NCBI GenBank assembly: GCA_003244055.1
Contig: QHBZ01000365.1
Span: 1-52,731 of the forward strand
Direction: 5' to 3'
DNA: 52,731 nt
Source: Pseudonocardiales bacterium
GTDB taxonomy: Bacteria > Actinomycetota > Actinomycetes > Mycobacteriales > Pseudonocardiaceae
Part shown: positions 46,590 to 52,731 of the stretch, one piece after another
Position numbering within the stretch: position 1 is the first letter of the stretch
Layout: each line of letters begins with the position of its first letter
Notes under the pieces: model-generated
Told to the model about the DNA's origin: nothing
Database searches by the model: none
Seen by the model: only the letters and a program-made list of their open reading frames with translations
Translations under genes and position numbers: made by a program

Positions 46590-47232
46590 TCGCAACGGCG
46601 GCCGCCGGCCCTCGCCACAGCGGTTGTGGTGGCTGCATGCGGCTCCCCGGTCACCGTGCAGGACTCGCTGGCAGCGCCGACGGTCCAGCCGCCGGCACGT
46701 GGTGGGGCCGGGGACCGCGAGGCGCTCGACACCCGGTCGGGCTGCGGCACCGAACGCTGGGCTATTAAGACCCGCGCTGACCCCGACGTCGGACTGATCA
46801 ACCTCAGCGCGCCGACGACCCTGACGACGGTGGGCGGTCTGACCTCGCTGACCCCGTCGAACCCGATCCCATCCACCGACCGGGTCCGACCGGTCGAAGC
46901 CACCGTCTACACGCTCAGCAGCGTGCTGGTCGCCGTCAAGCTCGAAGCCGACAGCGACTATCACCTCGTGGTCGCCGACGGCGACCGCACCATGACCGTG
47001 GAGATTCCGCTACCGACGTGCGTGGGCCCTGGCTCGGACCCGCTGCGGGCTGGCATCGCCAACGCCCGTCAGCAGTTCGACTCCCGCTACCTCCCCGGGC
47101 CGAGCATCCAGCACGTCAACGTTGCCGTCACGGTCACCGGCGTCGGCTTCTTCGACTTCCTACTATGGTCAATTCGGCGTCGCGCCCAACGGGATCGAGC
47201 TGCACCCGGTTCTCAACATCACCTTCGGATAG
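46590..47232 (+). pseudogene. Second lipoprotein, frameshifted near the C-terminus
   Basis: A hydrophobic run ALATAVVVAACGS gives a lipobox (Cys about 46638), followed by ALDTRSGCGTERWAIKTRADPDV, RVRPVEATVYTL, DSDYHLVVADGDRTMTVEIP and ASIQHVNV-like text to VTGVGFFDF. One extra base near 47161 then breaks the frame; read past it, the sequence ends YGQFGVAPNGIELHPVLNITFG with a stop at 47230-47232, the usual end of this hypothetical family. No good start codon or ribosome site precedes the signal sequence, so the N-terminus may also be damaged. The 46302-46589 gap shows no gene. Confidence 0.65.
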
Positions 47233-47280
47233 GGCGGTTGTGCCCGACGCAGCCGGATCGCAGATGAAAGTTTCCGCCAC

Positions 47281-47440
47281 GAGTTTCCGGCGGCGTCTCG
47301 ACGAGTCAGCGCGGTGACGCAGGCCAGTCAGGATGACCGTGACCAGGCGGCGGGCCGCGACCTTGGACGCCACGGCGCGGGCGGCTGCGAGGGCGTGCAG
47401 GCAGTAGCTGGCTGACTCGTCGAGCCGTCGCCGGAAACTG
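47281..47440. repeat. 30-bp inverted repeat flanking a TetR C-terminal remnant
   Basis: Bases 47281-47310 and 47411-47440 are inverted copies with 27 of 30 matches. Between them the minus strand reads SYCLHALAAARAVASKVAARRLVTVILTGLRH, which closely matches the C-terminus of the TetR protein encoded at 40391. The element is a duplicated tetR fragment trapped in a palindrome. Confidence 0.75.
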
Positions 47441-47535
47441 GGTTCTGTCCCGCCACGACGGGAGACTGCGGCTTCGAAACCACGAACCCGTCTGAGAGAC
47501 GGGCGCCGCTGGGGGTGAACTGGGTTAGCTGTGGC

Positions 47536-48720
47536 TTATCGGTGGTGGGCGATGCCGGCGTGCTGGGCCCGGCCTAGGGGCCCGCTAGGGCTGACGTGCA
47601 CGGTGACCTCGACTAGGCGCGGCACGTCGTGCAGCAGCCGGTGGTGGGCGTCGACGGCGATCGCGTGGGCCGCGACGAGCCCCAACTGGGAGTCCACGAC
47701 CAACCCGGTCTCGGCGCGGATGGTGTGCCCGACCCAGCGCAGCCGCAGGCTCTCGACATCTTCCACGCCGGGAACTGCCCGCAGGCTGGCCTCGGCCGCG
47801 TCGACCAGCTCTGGCTCGACCGCGTCCATCAGTCGCCGGTAGATGTCGCGTGCGGCACCTCGCAGGACGAACAGGATCGCCACAGTGATCAGCAGTCCGA
47901 TGATGGGGTCGGCCAATGGGAATCCGGCCAGCACCCCGATCGCGCCGATCACCACGGCGAGGGAGGTGAACCCGTCGGTGCGGGCGTGCAGCCCGTCGGC
48001 GACCAGCGCGGCGGAGCCGATCTTGCGTCCGACCCGGATGCGGTAAACCGCGACCAGCTCGTTGCCGGCGAACCCGATCAGCCCGGCGGCGATGAGCGCC
48101 CCGATGTTGCTGATCGGATGCGGGTCGATCAGCCGCCCAATCGACTCATAACCGGCCACGAGAGAGGACAGGGCGATCATGACCACGATGAACACCCCGG
48201 CCAGATCCTCCGAGCGGCCGTAGCCGTAGGTATAGCGGCGCGTCGCCACTCGACGGCCCAGCACGAACGCGATCCACAACGGCACGGCGGTCAGCGCATC
48301 GGAGAAGTTGTGGATAGTGTCGGCGAGCAGCGCCACCGATCCGGTGAACCAGACCACCACCGCCTGCGCGAGCGCGGTCACCAACAACGCGACCAAGCTG
48401 ATCTTCAACGCGCGGACGCCCTCCGCGCTGGCCTCCAGCTCGGAGTCGATCGAGTCCGCCGCGTCGTGGCTGTGCGGCGTGACGATCGAGGCCACGAACC
48501 CGCGCACACCCCCCACATACCCATGCCCGTGGCCAGCGGAGGGCGCGCCGTGAGCGTGGTTGTCATGGGGGTCGTTGTCATCGGGGTGGTGGCCGTGGGG
48601 GTGGCCGTGTTCACCGGCCGGACTGTCGTGGTCTGGTTCGGGGACGACAGCGTCCACGTCGTGGGCATCGTGGTGCGCGGCACCGGTGTGTGGGTGCGAG
48701 TGGGGGTCGGTGCTGCTCAT
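47536..48720 (-). CDS. Cation diffusion facilitator (CDF) metal exporter
   Basis: The 394-residue protein has a His/Asp-rich N-terminus (about 1-70), then six membrane helices with the metal-site motifs LADTIHNFSDALTAV (helix 2) and LVADGLHARTDGFTSL (helix 5). A C-terminal cytoplasmic domain (GVEDVESLRLRWVGHTIRAETGLVVD) completes the CDF fold. CDF proteins export Zn2+, Co2+, Ni2+ or Fe2+ in exchange for protons. The ATG overlaps the P1B-4 ATPase stop by 4 bases, so both exporters are made together, and both are probably controlled by the divergent NmtR-like sensor. Confidence 0.93.
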   Translation of the reverse strand: MSSTDPHSHPHTGAAHHDAHDVDAVVPEPDHDSPAGEHGHPHGHHPDDNDPHDNHAHGAPSAGHGHGYVGGVRGFVASIVTPHSHDAADSIDSELEASAEGVRALKISLVALLVTALAQAVVVWFTGSVALLADTIHNFSDALTAVPLWIAFVLGRRVATRRYTYGYGRSEDLAGVFIVVMIALSSLVAGYESIGRLIDPHPISNIGALIAAGLIGFAGNELVAVYRIRVGRKIGSAALVADGLHARTDGFTSLAVVIGAIGVLAGFPLADPIIGLLITVAILFVLRGAARDIYRRLMDAVEPELVDAAEASLRAVPGVEDVESLRLRWVGHTIRAETGLVVDSQLGLVAAHAIAVDAHHRLLHDVPRLVEVTVHVSPSGPLGRAQHAGIAHHR

Positions 48721-50789
48721 CGCGTCTGGGTCCCGGGGTGAGAGGTCATGTCGGTCACCGCGGGAGCGCCGCGGTGGTTGTTGCTGCTGCTAGATCGCGT
48801 CTGGGTGCGGGTGGCGCGGCACCAGGCGGCGTGGCGGAGCAGGCGCAACCCGTTGAGCCCGACGATGACGGTGGAGCCTTCGTGCCCGGCAACGCCCAGG
48901 GGAAGCGGGAGGTGCCCGACGAGGTCCCAGATGATCAGACCGGTGATGAACGTGGCGGCGATGATCAGATTGGCGGTGACGACGCGGCGGGCCCGCCGCG
49001 AGAGGGCGATGACGGCGGGGATGGTGGTCAGGTCGTCGCGGATCACCACGGCGTCGGCCGTTTGCAGGGTGAGGTCGGAGCCGGCGCCACCCATCGCGAT
49101 GCCGGTGTGCGCGGCGGCCAGGGCGGGGGCGTCGTTGATGCCATCGCCCACCACGGTCACCCGCTGCCCCCCGGCCTCGAGTTCGCGCACGGCGCTGACC
49201 TTGTCCTCGGGCAGCAGCCCGGCCCGCACGTCGGTGATGCCAACTGCTGTGGCCAGGCCGATCGCGGTGGCGTGATTATCACCGGTGAGCAGCACCGGGG
49301 CGGTGCCAGTGAGCTGGGTGACGGCCGCGACCGCGGCGGCGGCTTCGGGCCGCACCTGGTCGGCGATGCCCAGCACCCCGACCGGACGATCGTCGCGAAG
49401 CACCACGACGGCCGTATGCCCACGGTTTTGCAACGCGTCGACGGCGGCCGTGCCCGCCGCGCTCCGCGCTGTCCCGTCCGCCGGGGGCAGCAGCCTGGCC
49501 GGGGACCCGACCTGGATGACCACGCCCTCGACCCGGGCGGCGACCCCGCGCCCAGGTGCGGCGGAGAAGTCCTCGACCTCGGGCAGATGCAGGTGGCGCT
49601 GGCGGGCGGCGCGCACGATCGCCGCGGCCAGGGGGTGCTCGCTGGCGTGCTCGACCGAGGCGGCCAGGCGCAGCACGTCAACTTCGGCCACGCCGGTGCC
49701 GGGCAAGACCCGGACCTCAGCCACGGTAGGACTGCCGCGAGTCAGTGTGCCGGTCTTGTCGAACGCGACCTGGGTGGTGGCGCCGAGTTGTTCCATCACC
49801 ACAGCGGATTTGACCAGCACGCCGTGGCGTCCGGCGTTGGCGATCGCCGCCAGCAACGGCGGCATCGTGGCCAGCACCACCGCACACGGCGAAGCGACGA
49901 TCATGAACGTCATCGCGCGCAGCAGCGCTTCCTGGAGCGGCTGGCCCCACAGCAGCGGGATCACGAACACCGCGAGCGTGGCGGTAACCATGCCGATCGA
50001 GTAGCGCTGCTCGACCTTCTCAATGAACAGCTGCGTCTTGGCCTTGGTCTGGCTGGCCTGCTCCACCAGCGTCGCGATCCGCGCCACCACCGAGTCCCCA
50101 GCGCGGCGATCCACCCGGATTCGCAGCGACCCGGTGCCGTTCAGCGTCCCGGCGAACACCTCGTCACCGGTGGTCTTGTCCACCGGCAGCGGCTCCCCGG
50201 TGATCGTGGCCTGGTCCACCTCGCTCGCCCCAGCCACCACCGCGCCATCCGCCGCGATCTGGTCACCCGGCCGAATCAGGATCACGTCCCCGATCTCCAG
50301 GTCAGCGGCCTTCACCGGCTCCTCGCCACCATCGGGGTTCAGACGGGTCGCGGTGTCCGGGGTCAGATCCAGCAGCCCACGCACCGAGTCCTCGGTCCGC
50401 GCCGTGGCCAACGCTTCCAGCGCCCCAGAGCTGGCGAAGATCACGATCAGCAGCGCGCCGTCGGTGACCTGCCCGATCGCCGCCGCACCGAGCGCGGCGA
50501 CCACCATCAGCAGGTCCACATCCAGCGTCTTGTCCCGCAACGCGCGTAGCCCCGCCAGCCCGGGCTCCCAACCGCCGGCCGCGTAGCAGGCCAGATACAG
50601 CGTCCACCACAGCCACGACGGCCCACCCGGTAGCTGGATAGCTAACCCGGCCAAAAACAGGGCCACCGCCGCGGTTGCCCACCGCATCTCCGGCAAGGTC
50701 AGTAGCCGGGTCCGTCGAACCGGCACCACAGCTGGCGCCGACGTCATGCGCGGCGGCGTAGCGGGTGGGGCGGTGGAAAACGAAGCCAC
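48717..50789 (-). CDS. P1B-4 metal ATPase (CtpJ/NmtA-like, Co/Ni/Fe type)
   Basis: The 690-residue ATPase lacks an N-terminal metal-binding domain. It has six or more helices and the motifs ITGEPLPV, MIVASPCAVVLATMPP (SPC, the P1B-4 mark), [40 protein letters not shown] and the last-helix motif GHEGSTVIVGLNGLRLL. P1B-4 pumps export Co2+, Ni2+ or Fe2+. It is divergent from the NmtR-like regulator, the same arrangement as nmtR-ctpJ (nmtA) in mycobacteria. The Met at 50747 is an alternative start. Confidence 0.92.
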   Translation of the reverse strand: MASFSTAPPATPPRMTSAPAVVPVRRTRLLTLPEMRWATAAVALFLAGLAIQLPGGPSWLWWTLYLACYAAGGWEPGLAGLRALRDKTLDVDLLMVVAALGAAAIGQVTDGALLIVIFASSGALEALATARTEDSVRGLLDLTPDTATRLNPDGGEEPVKAADLEIGDVILIRPGDQIAADGAVVAGASEVDQATITGEPLPVDKTTGDEVFAGTLNGTGSLRIRVDRRAGDSVVARIATLVEQASQTKAKTQLFIEKVEQRYSIGMVTATLAVFVIPLLWGQPLQEALLRAMTFMIVASPCAVVLATMPPLLAAIANAGRHGVLVKSAVVMEQLGATTQVAFDKTGTLTRGSPTVAEVRVLPGTGVAEVDVLRLAASVEHASEHPLAAAIVRAARQRHLHLPEVEDFSAAPGRGVAARVEGVVIQVGSPARLLPPADGTARSAAGTAAVDALQNRGHTAVVVLRDDRPVGVLGIADQVRPEAAAAVAAVTQLTGTAPVLLTGDNHATAIGLATAVGITDVRAGLLPEDKVSAVRELEAGGQRVTVVGDGINDAPALAAAHTGIAMGGAGSDLTLQTADAVVIRDDLTTIPAVIALSRRARRVVTANLIIAATFITGLIIWDLVGHLPLPLGVAGHEGSTVIVGLNGLRLLRHAAWCRATRTQTRSSSSNNHRGAPAVTDMTSHPGTQTR

Positions 50790-50848
50790 AGGTCACCTCT
50801 CAAGACATCCGGGGACGGCGAGTCGACCCCTAGACCATAACAAAATTT

Positions 50849-50864
50849 ATGAAGATGTCTTCAT
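50849..50864. promoter_or_regulatory. NmtR/ArsR-type operator
   Basis: ATGAAGA and TCTTCAT form a perfect inverted repeat with a 2-base spacer, in an AT-rich patch between the divergent metal ATPase and nmtR genes. It fits an ArsR/SmtB operator. Confidence 0.75.
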
Positions 50865-50891
50865 GAGTGCCGGTGCGGGTATGCTCCCGTC

Positions 50892-51254
50892 ATGGGACAC
50901 GGGGTCGAGGGCCGAGATCGGCCAGCCGCACGCCTCGACGCTGAGACCGCCGCGCATGTGGCGACCACCCTGCAGGCCCTGGCCACCCCAAGCCGGCTAC
51001 TGATCCTCACCGAACTGCGCCACGGACCCCGCCCGGTCACCGAGCTGGCCGAGGCAGTGGGGATGGAACAGTCAGCGGTCTCGCATCAGCTGCGGTTGCT
51101 GCGCAACCTCCATCTGGTCACCGGCTCCAGGACCGGGCGCAGCATCATCTACAGCCTCCACGACAACCACGTCGCTCAACTCCTCGACGAGGCCGTCTAC
51201 CACAGCGAACACCTGCGCCTAGGCCTAGCAGACCGACCCGAAGCGGCCGGCTGA
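50892..51254 (+). CDS. nmtR: NmtR-like ArsR/SmtB-family nickel/cobalt sensor
   Basis: The 120-residue protein begins MGHGVEGRDRP as in mycobacterial NmtR and has the ArsR winged helix (LATPSRLLILTELRHGPRPV, MEQSAVSHQLRLLRNLHLV). The alpha-5 metal site D91, H93, H104, H107 is intact, and the N-terminal Gly2-His3 ligands are kept. Two further C-terminal His residues of the M. tuberculosis protein are Arg109 and Pro116 here. It should repress the divergent P1B-4 ATPase/CDF operon until Ni2+ or Co2+ binds. The palindrome at 50849-50864 is the likely site. Confidence 0.93.
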   Translation: MGHGVEGRDRPAARLDAETAAHVATTLQALATPSRLLILTELRHGPRPVTELAEAVGMEQSAVSHQLRLLRNLHLVTGSRTGRSIIYSLHDNHVAQLLDEAVYHSEHLRLGLADRPEAAG

Positions 51255-51371
51255 CCCGATCAACCCATCCCGGCACGCGAGCGGCTTCGTTGCCGCCGAC
51301 GCTAGAACCGAACTGGTCTTGCCGGTGAGATCGCGCAGTGCGATTTCTGGTCCCCGACTATCACGCTGCCG

Positions 51372-51660
51372 GTGGGATCCGGCCAGGTCCGCACAGCCAC
51401 GGCGTGTGCCGCCTTCGACGGCACCGCACCGATCGAGGTATCCCCCGGTGACGTTGTCCGTCAACGGCTCCGGCGCCGGGACCGCCAACTCAACTCCTGC
51501 CTGCACATCATGGCCATCACCCAGATCCGACACGACACCCCCGGACACGCCTACTACCAGCGCAAACGCGCCGCTGGGAAGAGCCACCGGGAAGCGCTGC
51601 GATGCCTGAAGCGCCAGCTGTCCGACGCCGTCTACCCCCGGACGCGCCGACACCAAGATC
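51372..51660 (+). mobile_element. IS110-family transposase C-terminal remnant
   Basis: The frame encodes AAFDGTAPIEVSPGD, RRRDRQLNSCLHIMAITQIRH, HAYYQRKRAAGKSHREALRCLKRQLSDAVY, the conserved C-terminal (Tnp_20-type) half of IS110 transposases. The DEDD catalytic half is missing and there is no start codon. The preceding 51255-51371 stretch may be further decayed IS sequence. Confidence 0.85.
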
Positions 51661-51701
51661 TACTTGGCACAGGCGGCGTTGATCAGACAGTCCCTCGGGG
51701 A

Positions 51702-51747
51702 CACACCGACTCCGCCATTCCGGGGCGGGAATGGCGGAGTCGGTGTG
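51702..51747. terminator. Perfect 20-bp hairpin, likely bidirectional terminator
   Basis: The arm CACACCGACTCCGCCATTCC (51702-51721) pairs without mismatch with 51728-51747 around a 6-base loop. It lies just after the stop of the IniB-like minus-strand gene. There is no strong T-run, as is common in GC-rich actinomycetes. Confidence 0.8.
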
Positions 51748-51764
51748 CGCTGTGGTTGGGCTGG

Positions 51765-52694
51765 TTAGAGGACGTGGAGGTTGTCGTCGCTGAGGACGTG
51801 GTCGACGTTGACCAGGCCGTGCTGGCTGACGTGGCTTTGGTCGATCTGTGAGTGCTCGTTGCCGGAGCCGTTGTAAGAGTCGTCCACGGAGTTGTCCGGG
51901 TGGTTGTTGATGTGCACCGAGTCGTCGCGGTTGTCGACGTCGGTGACCGTCTTGGTGTTGTGTGAGTTGATGTCGGTGCGCGAGTTGTCGGTGTGGGTGG
52001 AGTTGTCGACCTCGCTGCCGTTGGTGGTGACGTTGCTGTTGTGCGGGTTGGTGACGTTGCCGTCGTTGCCGTTGCCGGCGATCCCGCCGTGGTCGGCGAG
52101 GTTAGTGCTGTTAAACGAGCCGCTGATCGAGTGATCGTCGCTGTGGACGGTGTTGCCGACGGAGTTGTTGTCGCCGACGACGTTGCCGTTGCCGTTGGCG
52201 ACGTCACCGTTGATGTCGCGTCCGGCGGCCACCGAGTGATCGGTCGCGGTGACGGAGTGGTCGTCGAAGCGCTGGGACAGGTCGCCCTTGTTCCAGATGT
52301 TCTGGTTCACTGACTTGTCGATCACCGTGTCGTGGCTGTCGGCGTAGGAGTAGTTGTTGGAGATGTAGTCCAACTGCTGCACCGCGGTGGCGTGCGGGTC
52401 GGGCTGGTATCTGACAGGCTCGTAGCTGTCGGGCCGGTAGCCGTCGTCAGGTCGGTGGTCGCCGTCGTGGTGGGAACCGCGGGTGTTGCCGACGTTGTAC
52501 TCGCCGTCGCCGACGTAGGACACCGGGTGGTACTCGGCCACATAGGACATCGCATCGGACACGTCCCCACTGAGCACATCGCTCAGACCGGCATCAGCCA
52601 GCGCCTGGTCGGGGTTGGCGGCGAAGGCGGCTTTGGCGTCGCCGTCGCGCATCAGGTTGAGGATGAAGTCCAGCAGACTCTGCGTCGTGCTCAT
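51765..52694 (-). CDS. IniB-like N-terminal domain protein with Asn/Asp/His-rich repeat body
   Basis: The 309-residue protein begins MSTTQSLLDFILNLMRDGDAKAAFAANPDQALADAGLSDV, the short helical domain seen at the start of mycobacterial IniB-like proteins. From about residue 60 on it is low-complexity, very rich in Asn, Asp, His, Ser and Gly, with irregular NxN/DHS/DNS repeats that suggest a beta-solenoid or disordered chain. There is no signal peptide or membrane helix. In mycobacteria iniB precedes dynamin-like iniA/iniC; any such partner would lie outside this window. GGGAGC precedes the ATG. Its function is unknown. Confidence 0.8.
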   Translation of the reverse strand: MSTTQSLLDFILNLMRDGDAKAAFAANPDQALADAGLSDVLSGDVSDAMSYVAEYHPVSYVGDGEYNVGNTRGSHHDGDHRPDDGYRPDSYEPVRYQPDPHATAVQQLDYISNNYSYADSHDTVIDKSVNQNIWNKGDLSQRFDDHSVTATDHSVAAGRDINGDVANGNGNVVGDNNSVGNTVHSDDHSISGSFNSTNLADHGGIAGNGNDGNVTNPHNSNVTTNGSEVDNSTHTDNSRTDINSHNTKTVTDVDNRDDSVHINNHPDNSVDDSYNGSGNEHSQIDQSHVSQHGLVNVDHVLSDDNLHVL

Positions 52695-52731
52695 GGCTGT
52701 CGAGCTCCCTAGAGGGCTGTGGCCGACGAAG

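Noticed and set aside
47440-47535. Possible tRNA-like end (TTCGAAACC and CGAACCC) before the CDF gene
   Set aside because: No acceptor, D or anticodon arms could be folded around it. No tRNA or rRNA gene was recognised in the window.
48690-50549. 619-codon open frame on the plus strand
   Set aside because: It is antisense to the P1B-4 ATPase, with no domain or ribosome site.

Overview
The window is very GC-rich, with codon use and gene families typical of an actinomycete. It carries homologues of the mycobacterial dormancy (DosR/DevR) response regulator and its GAF sensor kinase, an Rv1733c-type membrane protein, an NmtR-type nickel sensor, an IniB-like protein, and DUF3040, SHOCT and DUF2933 proteins. 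This points to Mycobacteriales/Pseudonocardiales-like Actinomycetota; I cannot name a genus. The region looks like an accessory stress island. It has six P-type ATPases, a hypoxia-type two-component system, a phosphoketolase/acetate kinase energy route and envelope-stress genes, mixed with many truncated or frameshifted genes and remnants of at least three insertion-sequence families (IS4, IS6, IS110).

Layout. 1-4.4 kb: 3' end of a metal P-type ATPase, devR-like regulator, SHOCT protein, pspA, htpX and a twice-frameshifted pspAB. 4.9-13.9 kb (minus strand): DUF2933 protein, atypical copper-type ATPase, EamA transporter, phosphoketolase and a broken GH65 glycoside phosphorylase. 14-14.9 kb: degraded DNA with inverted repeats. 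14.9-20.5 kb (minus): SPFH protein, then a tightly coupled RbpA-like/ackA/mgtA operon. 20.5-24.9 kb: a devR remnant, an STAS remnant, a stress membrane protein and an IS4 remnant, all lying between two inverted copies of the RbpA-like gene. The second copy is coupled to a devS-like kinase. 25-31.6 kb: PPOX-fold protein, DUF3040 protein, Rv1733c-like protein, cupredoxin-fused copper ATPase and a second SHOCT protein. 31.7-37.3 kb: methyltransferase, ABC ATPase / IS6 / aldolase truncation junction, P3A-type proton-pump-like ATPase with a Cys/His tail, histidine phosphatase. 37.5-40.3 kb: degraded genes around one intact hydrolase-like gene. 40.4-45.3 kb: TetR and DUF2269 genes, BlaI/M56 pair with strong operator-like palindromes, methyltransferase, thioredoxin-reductase-like enzyme. 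45.8-47.5 kb: lipoprotein genes and a TetR remnant. 47.5-51.3 kb: nmtR with a divergent P1B-4 ATPase and CDF transporter. 51.3-52.7 kb: IS110 remnant, a strong hairpin and an IniB-like Asn/Asp/His-rich protein.

How it may work together (inference): DevR/DevS would sense low oxygen or redox change and switch on several transcription units through DosR-like boxes. Phosphoketolase and acetate kinase would give ATP from sugar phosphates without respiration. The metal, Mg2+ and H+ pumps, PspA/HtpX and SPFH proteins would protect ion balance and the membrane. Single-base lesions in several genes may be true decay or sequencing error; this cannot be decided from the sequence alone.
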